Positions 16,568-25,286 are shown, counted from the first letter of the stretch. The stretch: 64,000 nt of DNA from an uncultured Muribaculum sp. (GCA_910587665.1 CAJUMZ010000009.1:17769-81768); one strand, 5' to 3'. Translations and numbers: made by a program. Notes: generated by a model from the sequence alone, not told the origin.

Positions 16568-17446
16568 ATGAAAACGCACACCCGCCTGCCCCGCTTCGAC
16601 CGCCAATGGGAAAACACAATCGCCATCTACGAGAGCGAGACCGACCGCCGCCTCCTCACCTCAGCCATAAAAGACTACCAACTTAATGGTACGGAGCCGC
16701 AGCTGCCTCCCGCGCTGATGGTCGCCTTCGAGTTTCTCCGACCCACAATCGACCGCCGTGCCCGCAATCGCGCCCGTCGCCTCGCCCGCCTCGCCGCCAC
16801 CCAATCCACACCCGCCCCCACAACCACGGTCGACCTCCCGGTCGACCCTACATCCACCCCACAAAACCCACCATCATCCCCCACAACCGCTCCAAAAACA
16901 ACCCCAAAAACAGCCGTAGGGGCGACCGGAAGGTCGACCGCATCCCCATCCGCCCCATCTACCCCATTAGCCCCATCCGCCCCATTAGCCCCATCCATCC
17001 CACCCTCCTCCATCCCCGACGAATCCGACATGGCTAAACGCTTCAGCTTCTGGAACGAATTTGCCCGCGCTCACCCCAACCCACTCTATCAAAAAGAAAT
17101 CGACGCCGACCGACCTGACTTCGAGACCGACCTCTGGGAACATGAGGACACCGACTCTGTCCCCGACCGACCCGACGGTTCGCCAATGCCCCACGACGAG
17201 CTTGTAGCCCACTATTGCAGGATAATCCGCAACGACCGCCGCTTGCTCACCCGCATCTCCGACGAGATCGTGCGACTTGCGGGAGTCCTCTACCGCACCA
17301 CCGACCTGCGCGACTTCATCGACCGATTCAGCGAACACGCCAAGACCCATCCGATAATCAACCTCAACCGCGCAAACTGCCGACGCGCCTTCATCCGCTA
17401 CATGCTACGCCAAGCCACCCGTTACCGCGCCGCCATCCGGCAGTGA
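16568..17446 (+). CDS. DUF6291-like protein with a repeat-built Pro/Thr-rich linker
   Basis: A 292-aa cytoplasmic protein in three parts. Residues about 5-75 (FDRQWENTIAIYESETDRRLLTS.. LRPTIDRRARNRARR) resemble DUF6291-type N-terminal domains of phage and element replication-initiation proteins. Residues about 80-150 form a low-complexity linker rich in Pro, Thr, Ser and Ala. The C-terminal ~130 residues (from about KRFSFWNEFARAHPNP) are predicted helical, basic at the end, and resemble C-terminal regions of the same phage-type proteins. No phage genes surround it, so it is either a domesticated relic or a resident lineage gene. The coding strand is unusually C-rich. Function unproven. Confidence 0.55.
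   Translation: MKTHTRLPRFDRQWENTIAIYESETDRRLLTSAIKDYQLNGTEPQLPPALMVAFEFLRPTIDRRARNRARRLARLAATQSTPAPTTTVDLPVDPTSTPQNPPSSPTTAPKTTPKTAVGATGRSTASPSAPSTPLAPSAPLAPSIPPSSIPDESDMAKRFSFWNEFARAHPNPLYQKEIDADRPDFETDLWEHEDTDSVPDRPDGSPMPHDELVAHYCRIIRNDRRLLTRISDEIVRLAGVLYRTTDLRDFIDRFSEHAKTHPIINLNRANCRRAFIRYMLRQATRYRAAIRQ
16944..16997. repeat. 9-bp tandem repeat inside the linker of the DUF6291-like gene
   Basis: Six units of nine bases: CCCCATCCG, CCCCATCTA, CCCCATTAG, CCCCATCCG, CCCCATTAG, CCCCATCCA. Because nine is a multiple of three the frame is kept and each unit adds three residues of the P-S-A / P-L-A kind. The unit is the same as the intergenic repeat at 5983-6019. Confidence 0.85.
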
Positions 17447-17515
17447 ACGCCCGGAAAGCCCAAAGCACCGGTAACAAAAATCGGCACATGATTTTAGACA
17501 GATTTAAGCATAACG

Positions 17516-17547
17516 CTTGCACACTTCAAAAAAACTCCTTACCTTTG
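17516..17547 (+). promoter_or_regulatory. Promoter of tRNA-Gln
   Basis: CTTG (17516-17519), 20 nt, TACCTTTG (17540-17547), followed by CA. It matches the tRNA-Pro promoter in both boxes. Confidence 0.7.
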
Positions 17548-17584
17548 CACAGCTTTAGGGTGAAAAGCCCTGAGTCATAAGGAT

Positions 17585-17655
17585 TGTCTTATGGTGTAAT
17601 GGTAGCACTGCAGTTTTTGGTTCTGCCTGTCCAGGTTCGAATCCTGGTAAGACAA
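17585..17655 (+). tRNA. tRNA-Gln(TTG)
   Basis: Acceptor TGTCTTA (17585-17591) pairs with TAAGACA (17648-17654), discriminator A at 17655. Anticodon stem GCAGT/TCTGC has a T-T mismatch at its last pair; loop TTTTGGT gives anticodon TTG. T stem CCAGG/CCTGG around TTCGAAT. No CCA is encoded (CAC follows), unlike tRNA-Pro in this window. Confidence 0.93.
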
Positions 17656-17657
17656 CA

Positions 17658-17693
17658 CGAGGAGTCAAGATTCACTTGGCTCCTCGATTTTTT
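17658..17693 (+). terminator. Terminator after tRNA-Gln
   Basis: CGAGGAG (17658-17664) pairs with CTCCTCG (17680-17686), extended by CAAG/CTTG after one mismatch, followed by ATTTTTT. It separates the tRNA from the nitroreductase gene that starts 22 bp on. Confidence 0.85.
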
Positions 17694-17715
17694 AGATCCT
17701 GTAAATACTTTCAAC

Positions 17716-18510
17716 ATGGATATAATCGAGGCAATGACGGAGCGCCGGTCGGTGCGTAGTTTTAACGGGGAGGGCATTCCGCCCCGTCTTGTCGACGCGC
17801 TGAATAAAGCGACAGAGGAAGCTTCCTCTCCTTTTGGCGGGAATGTGACCATAAGGCTCAAGCGGTTTGACATCGAAGGAGGATACCGCCCGAGCACTTA
17901 CGGAGTCATTACCGGCGCGCGTGATTTCTTCCTTATTGCGATGAAGGATGACGAGGCGTCGGCATTGACTGCGGGATTCCGGTTTGAGCAAGTAGTGCTC
18001 CGTGCGTGGCAGCTCGGACTTGGAAGCTGTTGGATTGCAGCGACTTTCAAAGGCTCGGTTTTTGATGAGGGTAATATATGGAACGATGGTGAACGACTCC
18101 GGATCGTAAGCCCTGTCGGTTTTGCCGTCAAACCCTCATTTCGGGAAAAGATTACGCGCCTCGCGGTAGGGAGTAGCCACCGCAAGCCGTTTGACGAGTT
18201 GTTTTTCCTCGAAGATTTTAACCGAAACCTACCCGCCGGTAACCGTTTTGCCGAATCGCTCGAGATGATGCGTCTCGCACCCTCGTCGACCAACTCACAG
18301 CCATGGAGAGCTGTTGTCACCGACAATACAGTCCACTTCTACTGCAAGCCTAAAGGCAGCTGCTCCATGATTGACTGCGGCATAGGGCTATGCCACTTTT
18401 TTGAAGCGGAAAAACATAGCGGCAACTACGGTCGGTTCATGACTCTTGACAACCGTCCCACGCCTCCCGCACCACTGCGCTATGTCACTTCGTTCATGTT
18501 AATGATTTAA
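17716..18510 (+). CDS. Nitroreductase family protein, TM1586 type
   Basis: A 264-aa flavoprotein-like protein. It begins MDIIEAMTERRSVRSFNGEGI, the nitroreductase N-terminal signature with RRSVR for FMN phosphate binding, and the centre has FRFEQVVLRAWQLGLGSCWI. The C-terminal half repeats a nitroreductase-like segment (ESLEMMRLAPSSTNSQPWRAVV), the layout of TM1586-type putative nitroreductases in which both halves sit in one chain. The substrate is unknown; NAD(P)H-dependent reduction of a small molecule is the family expectation. The open frame extends upstream into tRNA-Gln, so the ATG at 17716 is the sensible start. No own promoter was seen between the terminator and the start. Confidence 0.82.
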   Translation: MDIIEAMTERRSVRSFNGEGIPPRLVDALNKATEEASSPFGGNVTIRLKRFDIEGGYRPSTYGVITGARDFFLIAMKDDEASALTAGFRFEQVVLRAWQLGLGSCWIAATFKGSVFDEGNIWNDGERLRIVSPVGFAVKPSFREKITRLAVGSSHRKPFDELFFLEDFNRNLPAGNRFAESLEMMRLAPSSTNSQPWRAVVTDNTVHFYCKPKGSCSMIDCGIGLCHFFEAEKHSGNYGRFMTLDNRPTPPAPLRYVTSFMLMI

Positions 18511-18524
18511 ATAAACTGAATATT

Positions 18525-18555
18525 TTTGATTTGTAGGCGGGATTACGTAAATTTG
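18525..18555 (+). promoter_or_regulatory. Promoter of the fumarase gene
   Basis: TTTG (18525-18528), 19 nt, TAAATTTG (18548-18555): a complete Bacteroidota match. The start codon follows 31 nt later. Confidence 0.8.
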
Positions 18556-18586
18556 CACTATAGCATAACCAAATACTTAACCATAT

Positions 18587-20236
18587 ATGGCACAAAAACC
18601 GTTTGTATACCAAGAGCCGTTTCCCATGTCGGCTGACACCACGGAGTATTACCATCTTACTTCCGACTATGTGAAAGTCGAGAATTGGAACGGTCACGAG
18701 ATGCTCGTGGTCGATCCTGAGGCACTGAGGGTGCTTGCACGTCAGGCAACTCACGACAACTCATTCATGCTTCGTCGCGAGCACAATGCCATGGTCGCAA
18801 AGATACTCAGCGATCCCGAAGCAAGTGAAAATGACAAGTTTGTGGCACTCACGATGCTCCGCAACGCCGAGATTGCGGCAAAGGGTCAGCTCCCTTTCTG
18901 CCAGGACACCGGTACCGCGATAGTCATCGGCAAGAAGGGTCAGAATGTGTACACCGGAGGCGGTGACGAAGAACAACTGTCCCACGGTGTGTATGACACC
19001 TACACGGGCTGCAACCTTCGCTACTCGCAGAATGCCCCGCTGACAATGTATGACGAAGTGAACACCGGCTGCAACCTGCCCGCACAGATCGACCTCTACG
19101 CTGTCGACGGCAACGAATATAAATTTCTCTTTGTTGCAAAAGGCGGTGGCTCCGCCAACAAGACCTACCTCTATCAGGAGACCAAGGCACTTCTCAATCC
19201 AGAAAAGCTTGTGCCGTTTCTCGTAGAGAAGATGAAATCGCTCGGCACCGCAGCTTGTCCGCCCTATCACATCGCATTTGTAATCGGTGGCACATCGGCA
19301 GAGATGAACCTCGCTACGGTAAAGAAAGCGTCAGTGAAATATTATGACAACCTCCCCACAACCGGTAACGAATATGGTCGTGCCTTCCGCGACGTGGAGC
19401 TTGAAAAAACACTTCTGAAGGAGGCTCAGAACATCGGTCTCGGCGCACAGTTTGGTGGAAAATATTTCGCCCACGACATCCGTGTCATCCGTCTGCCCCG
19501 CCACGGCGCTTCTTGCCCCGTAGGTCTTGGCGTAAGTTGCTCCGCCGACCGTAACGTAAAGGCTAAGATCAATAAAGACGGACTCTGGATCGAGAAACTC
19601 GACACCAATCCGGGCGAACTCATACCCGAAGAACTCCGCAAGCAGGGAGAAGGCAACGCGGTAAAGATCGACCTTAACCGCCCGATGCCGGAGATACTCG
19701 CCGAGTTGACCAAATACCCCGTGTCGACACGCCTGTCGCTCAACGGCACCATCGTGGTAGGCCGCGATATCGCCCACGCCAAGATCAAGGAGCGCCTTGA
19801 CCGAGGCGAGCCTATGCCCGACTATCTGAAAGACCATCCCATCTACTACGCCGGACCCGCCAAGACACCCGCAGGCATGCCGTCAGGGTCATTCGGACCT
19901 ACCACCGCAGGGCGTATGGACTCGTATGTAGACCAGTTCCAGGCAGCCGGAGGATCAATGGTGATGATCGCCAAGGGCAACCGCAGCAAGCAAGTTACCG
20001 ACGCATGCCACAAGCATGGAGGATTCTACCTCGGCAGTATCGGCGGCCCCGCCGCTATCCTCGCCTACAACAGCATCAAGAAGGTAGAGTGTCTTGAATA
20101 TCCGGAACTTGGCATGGAAGCAATCTGGAAAATCGAAGTGGAGGACTTCCCCGCATTCATCCTCGTAGATGACAAGGGCAACGACTTCTTCACCCAGATA
20201 GCGGAACGCTGCCAGGGATGCCCCGTAGCGAAATAA
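18587..20236 (+). CDS. Class I fumarate hydratase
   Basis: Iron-sulfur fumarase interconverting fumarate and malate in the reductive (succinate-forming) branch used by gut Bacteroidota and in the TCA cycle. The 549-aa length is right for single-chain class I enzymes. The alpha part carries LPFCQDTGTA with one cluster cysteine, NTGCNLPAQIDLY and GGGSANKTYL; further conserved stretches are RHGASCPVGLGVSCSADRN, and in the beta part YYAGPAKTPAGMPSGSFGPTTAGRMD and KGNRSKQVTDAC. Cluster ligands look present, so the enzyme should be oxygen-sensitive. The gene is monocistronic between its own promoter and terminator. Confidence 0.95.
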   Translation: MAQKPFVYQEPFPMSADTTEYYHLTSDYVKVENWNGHEMLVVDPEALRVLARQATHDNSFMLRREHNAMVAKILSDPEASENDKFVALTMLRNAEIAAKGQLPFCQDTGTAIVIGKKGQNVYTGGGDEEQLSHGVYDTYTGCNLRYSQNAPLTMYDEVNTGCNLPAQIDLYAVDGNEYKFLFVAKGGGSANKTYLYQETKALLNPEKLVPFLVEKMKSLGTAACPPYHIAFVIGGTSAEMNLATVKKASVKYYDNLPTTGNEYGRAFRDVELEKTLLKEAQNIGLGAQFGGKYFAHDIRVIRLPRHGASCPVGLGVSCSADRNVKAKINKDGLWIEKLDTNPGELIPEELRKQGEGNAVKIDLNRPMPEILAELTKYPVSTRLSLNGTIVVGRDIAHAKIKERLDRGEPMPDYLKDHPIYYAGPAKTPAGMPSGSFGPTTAGRMDSYVDQFQAAGGSMVMIAKGNRSKQVTDACHKHGGFYLGSIGGPAAILAYNSIKKVECLEYPELGMEAIWKIEVEDFPAFILVDDKGNDFFTQIAERCQGCPVAK

Positions 20237-20259
20237 ATCATTACGATTTAAACATAACG

Positions 20260-20294
20260 AGAGCGGCTGCGCCTGATGGCATAGCCGCTCTTTA
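20260..20294 (+). terminator. Terminator after the fumarase gene
   Basis: AGAGCGGCT (20260-20268) pairs with AGCCGCTCT (20283-20291), then TTTAT. A 9-bp GC-rich stem with a short T-run. Confidence 0.8.
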
Positions 20295-20335
20295 TGTTGT
20301 GATGGATCCAATGGGACCGATGAGTCAACTATTTG

Positions 20336-21073
20336 TCAGAAGTTGTAGCCGAGGGTGAAGGTCCATGCCTTGTTGTGTCCGCTCGCACGCTTGTTAGTGT
20401 CAGGAATATCCTTGAGTATGTTCTTGCAGCTGAAATTGTAGTGGGCGCCAATGTAGTAATGCTGCATCACAAGGAAACCGAGACCGAATTTCAATCCCCA
20501 GTCAAAGCGGTTGGCAATGCCCTTGTCGCCGAAATAGTCGCCCTTGCTGTCGTATGAGACCACCCTGCTGCCTGAGCCGTCATTCTCCGATTGGAAAAGC
20601 GTGTATTTTACTTTTCCTCCGAATCCGGTGGCAAAGTAAGGACCGAGGTCAATCTGTGCCTGCGCAAGCTCGGCGACACCGAGACGGAACGACAGCAACA
20701 GCGGAATCTCGAAATAATATGCGCCGCAATGTCCGTCGATAGCCTGAAGCGAATTCTCGTTTATCAGATAGTGGAAATCATTGTTACGCGACTTGAAATA
20801 GACACCCGACTGTATAGCGAGATAATTTTTCAGGTTTATGTCGATGGCGGCACCAAGCGTCACGCCCTGCTTCCATTGGGTATGATTCCACGCTATCTCC
20901 GGGAAAATCTCGTCATAGTTGGTGGTGAGATTAGATGTGTTGAATCCGACACGGATACCTGCCTGAACCACTTTTGCAGGAGTACCGTGGTCGATTATAG
21001 CCTGGGCATGGGAAGCGACAGGAGCGGCAAGCATGACTGTCGCCGCGATTATTGCTGAAAATGACTTTTTCAT
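20336..21073 (-). CDS. Outer membrane beta-barrel protein (PorT-like)
   Basis: A 245-aa exported protein: signal peptide MKKSFSAIIAATVMLAAPVASHA, then alternating aromatic/hydrophobic strands ending in FTLGYNF with the terminal Phe expected of an outer membrane barrel. Segments such as GIRVGFNTSNLT and LAIQSGVYFKSRNNDF fit the outer-membrane-protein beta-barrel domain common in Bacteroidota (the PorT/OMP_b-brl_2 kind). It follows the SGNH hydrolase gene by 34 bp and is probably co-transcribed. Function is not predictable; many such barrels are structural or assist secretion. Confidence 0.8.
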   Translation of the reverse strand: MKKSFSAIIAATVMLAAPVASHAQAIIDHGTPAKVVQAGIRVGFNTSNLTTNYDEIFPEIAWNHTQWKQGVTLGAAIDINLKNYLAIQSGVYFKSRNNDFHYLINENSLQAIDGHCGAYYFEIPLLLSFRLGVAELAQAQIDLGPYFATGFGGKVKYTLFQSENDGSGSRVVSYDSKGDYFGDKGIANRFDWGLKFGLGFLVMQHYYIGAHYNFSCKNILKDIPDTNKRASGHNKAWTFTLGYNF

Positions 21074-21107
21074 AACGTAATGACTATGTGTTATAGGTTG
21101 TTGATGA

Positions 21108-21791
21108 TTATTCTATTCTTAAAAACTCTTTTAGCTGACGGTTGATCTGCGCCATGCCGGCTTTCGAGGGATGCCCCATGCGCTTGTCAATATTCTCAAG
21201 TTGAAGCACCGGGATATGCTGACGCCCGCACTCGGCAATCACAATGTCACGCACCGGACCGGAGATTTCATCATTGAGGATAAAATATATCTTCGCGTCG
21301 GGATATATCTCCGGCAGACCGGCGGCAAGCCTCTCCATGGCCGGACGGAAGGCATAAAGCGGATCGCGCATGGCTCTGTCGGGATCTACCGGCACCTTAG
21401 CCCAGAAATCATTGGTAGCCCCGAACACAAGTATGATGTCGGGGTCGCCGAGATACCGCATGCGGGTCACGAATGACCTGCCGGAATAATCCTCGCCGTT
21501 ATAGCCCGTGTGGCATATGGTCGACCCGGAAAACGAATTGTTTTGCACAAGCTCAAATCCCGTATCATTCAGGAACTGCTGCCACCATGTGTCGCCAAGA
21601 GTATTCACATCGGTCTTTTCCGGATTGTTTTCTCCGTCAAAATACCATACATAGTTGGTGTCGGGCTGCACGTGGCGCTCAAAAGTCGAATAAGAGTCGC
21701 CAAGTATCGACACCTTATACGGCTTCGCCGCCATTGCTCCTGCCGCCACGGCAAGCAGCGAGAGTATCAGAAGTGTTTTCTTCATAAACAT
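21108..21791 (-). CDS. Exported SGNH/GDSL-type hydrolase
   Basis: A 227-aa hydrolase with a signal peptide (MKKTLLILSLLAVAAGAMA). The SGNH blocks are visible: block I VSILGDSYSTF with the nucleophile Ser, a Gly in NSFSGSTIC, block III VFGATNDFW with the Asn, and block V with His in GHPSKAG. The family cleaves esters, for instance acetyl groups on polysaccharides or lipids. The substrate is unknown. First gene of a two-gene unit with the barrel protein downstream. Confidence 0.85.
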   Translation of the reverse strand: MFMKKTLLILSLLAVAAGAMAAKPYKVSILGDSYSTFERHVQPDTNYVWYFDGENNPEKTDVNTLGDTWWQQFLNDTGFELVQNNSFSGSTICHTGYNGEDYSGRSFVTRMRYLGDPDIILVFGATNDFWAKVPVDPDRAMRDPLYAFRPAMERLAAGLPEIYPDAKIYFILNDEISGPVRDIVIAECGRQHIPVLQLENIDKRMGHPSKAGMAQINRQLKEFLRIE

Positions 21792-21817
21792 GTCGTGTAA
21801 TTTTCTCTAAAATTAGA

Positions 21818-21825
21818 CAAATTTA
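21818..21825 (-). promoter_or_regulatory. -7 box before the SGNH hydrolase gene
   Basis: Minus-strand TAAATTTG (21825-21818), 27 bp before the start. No properly spaced TTTG upstream was found. Confidence 0.4.
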
Positions 21826-21909
21826 CACGACAATGCAAAATACGCCATAAGTTTCTTCGAAAAAAAGCCATGGCGGTCACGAGACAGGATAAAAAGGAAA
21901 GTTTTTTTG

Positions 21910-21917
21910 TAATTTTG
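21910..21917 (+). promoter_or_regulatory. -7 box before the DUF6198 gene
   Basis: TAATTTTG followed by CA, 18 bp before the start at 21935. A T-rich run lies just upstream, but no TTTG at the right distance. Confidence 0.4.
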
Positions 21918-21934
21918 CAATCAGAAAGGAAAGT

Positions 21935-22699
21935 ATGTCAATGATAAAATCAATCAGTCTATCGTCTAAAAACCAAATTATCCAATTTATCTGGCAACAC
22001 ATACTTTTACTCGCCTCATTATACATAATGACCCTTGGTGTTGCCTTGTGTGTACGCTCCAACCTTGGAAGCAGTGTGATTTCGTCGATTCCCATGGCTT
22101 TTTCAATCGCCGGCGCAGAGCATATTGTACCGGCACTGACTATTGGCGGCTATACAAATATCATGAATATGATACTCGTGGCGGGACAGATAATTGTGTT
22201 ACGCCGACGATTTGAAGCCGTACAGCTGCTTCAGCTTCTTATAGGATTTGTGTTTGGCGCGTTAATTGATGTCAATATGTATGTAACGTCATGGCTTGTA
22301 TGTGACGAACTGCCGTCTCAACTGATAACACAATTTGCAGGATGCACAATAATGGCTTTCGGCATAGCGCTTGAAGTAAGATGCGGCTCGGTCACAATGC
22401 CCGGTGAGGGATTTCCCGTAGCAATAAGCAGAGTCACCGGTATTCCCTTCCCCAAAATCAAGATTTGTGTCGACGTGACCCTCGTAGCCCTCGCTATCGC
22501 GAGTTGCTTCACATTCTGGGGCGCATGGCAATGGAACATCATTGGCGTCGGCACCCTGTTTGCCATGTTTTACGTTGGATACGTCGTAAAACTTTTCAGC
22601 CGGAGGATGGAATGGTTTGACGGAATCCTCGGGTATCGCCCGGGATTCCGTCGCTATATCTATGGACTTGCGCGATATATCTACGGCAAGATCCACTAA
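21935..22699 (+). CDS. Membrane protein of the DUF6198/YczE-YitT type
   Basis: A 254-aa integral membrane protein with about five to six hydrophobic segments: LLLASLYIMTLGVALCV, NIMNMILVAGQIIVL, LIGFVFGALIDVNMYV, GCTIMAFGIALEV, VTLVALAIASCFTFWG, IIGVGTLFAMFYVGYVV. Conserved-looking features such as LCVRSNLGSSVISSIP and PGEGFPVAISRV fit the DUF6198 family of YczE/YitT-like proteins. Transport or signalling has been suggested for relatives, without proof. The C-terminal 35 residues are basic and tail-like. It ends 7 bp from the convergent GH97 gene. Confidence 0.72.
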   Translation: MSMIKSISLSSKNQIIQFIWQHILLLASLYIMTLGVALCVRSNLGSSVISSIPMAFSIAGAEHIVPALTIGGYTNIMNMILVAGQIIVLRRRFEAVQLLQLLIGFVFGALIDVNMYVTSWLVCDELPSQLITQFAGCTIMAFGIALEVRCGSVTMPGEGFPVAISRVTGIPFPKIKICVDVTLVALAIASCFTFWGAWQWNIIGVGTLFAMFYVGYVVKLFSRRMEWFDGILGYRPGFRRYIYGLARYIYGKIH

Positions 22700-22706
22700 A
22701 AAAACG

Positions 22707-24815
22707 CTAAATCTCTTTCAGGGAGATGGCGAAGCCGCCGCCGGGAGCCATGTGTAGCTTTATCACGGATGAATCGGAAGCTTTGCGGCGGGTAATCTGA
22801 TATGCCTCTGGGTTGGTCAGATAGTGGGCGTCGTCGGTATCGGCATAGATAGTAGCCTCATAGCACTTACCGGGGTCGAGGAAATCAAGGTTAAGCGTAA
22901 AATCGCGCGGATCGTCGGCATTGACACCGCCCACATACCAGTCGTCGCTTTTCTTGTCCTTACGCGCCACAACGATAAACTCGCCCGGTTCGGCATCAAG
23001 ATATACGCTCTTGCTCCAGTCGACCGGCACATCCTTTATAAACTGAAACGCATCGGGCTTCGCGGCATAATGCTCCGGGAAATCAGCCGCCATCTGCAGC
23101 GGGGAGTACATCGTGAGATAGAGCGCGAGCTGATTGGCGACAGTCGCATTGACATGAGAATTGTTACCGGGGGCATACTCGCTGATATTCATGCTGAAAA
23201 TGCCGGGCGTATAATCCATCGGACCGCCCTGAAGACGTGTAAAGGGCAGTATTGTGACATGAGATACGGGAAGTCCGCCAAACGACTGGTATTCAGTGCC
23301 GCATGCGCTCTCATTGCCGACAAGGTTAGGATAAGTGCGGCAAAGTCCCGTCGGGCGCACAGCCTCGTGAGCATTGACCATGATATGCTTGTCGGCGGCT
23401 TTCTTGACACATTCAAGATAGTGGCGCACGGATTTCTGATTGTAATGGTTCTCACCTTTCGGGAGGATATTGCCTACATATCCGCTCTTTACCGCATCGT
23501 AGCCGTAACGGTTCATCAAGTCGTAGGCGCGGTCGATATATTTCTCGTAGTTGGGTATTGAACCGGAGGTCTCGTGGTGCATCATCAGCTTTATGCCCTT
23601 CGACTTGGCATAGGCATTGAGGACATCAAGGTCAAAATCGGGATAAGGGGTTAGGAAGTCAAACACATAATCCTTTTCCTTACCCGACCAGTCTTCCCAA
23701 CCTATGTTCCATCCTTCAATAAGGAGCTGGTTCATTCCCGCATCGGCGGCAAAGTCTATATAGCGGCGTACATTCTCATTGTTTGCACCGTGCCTGCCGT
23801 TGGGAGTAGCCTTTGAATAATCAAAGGTGGCGAGGTCAAAGTTTTCGGCATCACAATAAGACCACGAACTTTTACCGCTTATCATCTCCCACCATACGCC
23901 CATATATTTTGTCGGGTGAATCCATGATGTGTCATCGAGCACACAGGGGTCGTTGAGATTAAGGATAAGGTCGGATGCGAGTATGTCGGTGGCCTTGTCG
24001 CTCACCATGACTGTGCGCCAAGGAGTCTTGAACGGGGTGGTCACGACAGCCTTGTTGCCGTCACGGTCGGGAGTGAGCCACGAGGTAAACGTCATTGTCG
24101 AGTCATCGAGATTGAGGTGCATTGCCGGATAGTCTACGAGAGCCGCCTCGTGGAGATTTATGTAAAGCCCATCGTCGGTCTTAAGCATAAGCGAGGTCTG
24201 CACCCCTGTGGGCGAGAATCCGGTCTGCGAAAGGTTGTGCATGCGGGCGTCTTCCGATTTAGCACGAATCTCGCTCAGGCGCGAGCGGGTATACTTGTAT
24301 TCCTGAGTATCGTAGTCGCCGGGAATCCACCATGCAGTGTGATCGCCGGCAAGCGCCATGCGGGTAAGTTCATCGGTAATCGTGAACCCTTTCCACTGCT
24401 GTTTGGGAAACTCGTAGCGCAAAGCAATACCATCATCATAGGCGCGGAACACAATGTTCATCTTACGCTTGTCGTTTCCGGCTTTACGCGTAAGCGGCAC
24501 AATCATCTGATTGTAACGGTTGACGATGGAATCACTCTCACCCCACACCGGCGCCCATGTCTCATCAGCTGACGAGAACAGCGGCTTGCCCTGCTTGAAT
24601 CCGGTAGTAAGCGGAGTCTCATCCTTGATTTCAAAACCCAGTGTCGATGGCAGTATCACCTGCTTGTCCTTGTAAGTTACCGAATACTGCGGCTGACCTG
24701 CAGGTGTAAGGTCAAACGTCAGGATTATCTGCCCGTCGGGCGAAGTAAGTGTATCCATGGCTGTCGCCGACATAAGCGCGCCACACGCAATAAGGCTTAA
24801 AACTATCTTTTTCAT
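22707..24815 (-). CDS. GH97 alpha-glucosidase, SusB-like
   Basis: An exported glycoside hydrolase of 702 aa. Signal peptide MKKIVLSLIACGALMSATA, an N-terminal beta-sandwich (about 20-290), a TIM-barrel with catalytic region (about 290-600), and a C-terminal beta-sandwich. The catalytic loops match SusB of Bacteroides: MMHHETSGS (Glu415), VKSGYVGN, NAHEAVRPTG (Glu484) and GNESACGTEYQSFGG (Glu508). The two Glu bases mark the inverting, calcium-using GH97a type that releases glucose from alpha-glucans, not the retaining galactosidase type. It stands alone, with no susC/susD beside it, so it is not in a starch operon here. Confidence 0.88.
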   Translation of the reverse strand: MKKIVLSLIACGALMSATAMDTLTSPDGQIILTFDLTPAGQPQYSVTYKDKQVILPSTLGFEIKDETPLTTGFKQGKPLFSSADETWAPVWGESDSIVNRYNQMIVPLTRKAGNDKRKMNIVFRAYDDGIALRYEFPKQQWKGFTITDELTRMALAGDHTAWWIPGDYDTQEYKYTRSRLSEIRAKSEDARMHNLSQTGFSPTGVQTSLMLKTDDGLYINLHEAALVDYPAMHLNLDDSTMTFTSWLTPDRDGNKAVVTTPFKTPWRTVMVSDKATDILASDLILNLNDPCVLDDTSWIHPTKYMGVWWEMISGKSSWSYCDAENFDLATFDYSKATPNGRHGANNENVRRYIDFAADAGMNQLLIEGWNIGWEDWSGKEKDYVFDFLTPYPDFDLDVLNAYAKSKGIKLMMHHETSGSIPNYEKYIDRAYDLMNRYGYDAVKSGYVGNILPKGENHYNQKSVRHYLECVKKAADKHIMVNAHEAVRPTGLCRTYPNLVGNESACGTEYQSFGGLPVSHVTILPFTRLQGGPMDYTPGIFSMNISEYAPGNNSHVNATVANQLALYLTMYSPLQMAADFPEHYAAKPDAFQFIKDVPVDWSKSVYLDAEPGEFIVVARKDKKSDDWYVGGVNADDPRDFTLNLDFLDPGKCYEATIYADTDDAHYLTNPEAYQITRRKASDSSVIKLHMAPGGGFAISLKEI

Positions 24816-24838
24816 AATGATCAGTTAATTCATTTCCA

Positions 24839-24871
24839 CAAAGATACGCATAAGTCGAATACAACGCCAAA
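24839..24871 (-). promoter_or_regulatory. Promoter of the GH97 gene
   Basis: Minus-strand TTTG (24871-24868), 21 nt, TATCTTTG (24846-24839). The start codon at 24815 follows about 24 nt after the -7 box, so the leader is short. Confidence 0.65.
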
Positions 24872-25007
24872 CTTGTTTAAGTTTTATTGAGCGAGAATAT
24901 CTTAGGCAAAGGAAAAGAGGCGTGTGTCACAAATTCCGACACTGCAATATGGAGGATTTATATGACAAGATGGCGCATAGCTCCAAATTTCCAGAAATAG
25001 GGTGGCA

Positions 25008-25094
25008 CTATCTCACAATCTCGTCAATCAAAAGATGTATTGTTGATGAAGGGTTCATCTTTTTACCTCTCGGTAGCTTCGCTTTTCGTGCCAT
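25008..25094 (-). pseudogene. Possible start of an RloB-like gene, eroded
   Basis: An ATG at 25094, two bases after the stop of the ATPase remnant, opens a 28-codon frame starting MARKAKLPRGKK, which resembles the basic N-terminus of RloB proteins, and stops at 25008. RloB genes normally follow AAA ATPases of the kind seen just upstream, which is the main reason for this call. No further RloB sequence was recognised downstream to 24,816; that part of the gap shows nothing else. Confidence 0.3.
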
Positions 25095-25096
25095 AG

Positions 25097-25286
25097 TCAG
25101 ATGTTCTCAAATTCGTTGATATACGGCACGGCATCGAAACGCCCCTGAAGGTAGGCTTTCTCCAAATCCATTTTCTCCCGGAAATCCTTGTAGTCAAACA
25201 ATGAATAGAGGTCGGATGAACCGTCGTCGCGCTTGTTGACAAAGAAAATCTGATCCTTGCGGAAGCGTGTCATGTCAAGCAGGCGT
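25097..25286 (-). pseudogene. C-terminal remnant of an AAA_15-type ATPase (RloA-like)
   Basis: The reverse strand encodes about 62 residues: LLDMTRFRKDQIFFVNK, then GSSDLYSLFDYKDFREK, then LEKAYLQGRFDAVPYI, ending at a stop (25097-25099). This is the ending of AAA_15-family ATPases (pattern RRDQIWF, LYSL, GRYGAVP) found in RloA, Abi and related defence genes. The rest of such a protein, over 300 residues, is absent; the sequence breaks off near 25286 before the ferredoxin oxidoreductase terminator. It is a deletion remnant. Confidence 0.7.
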
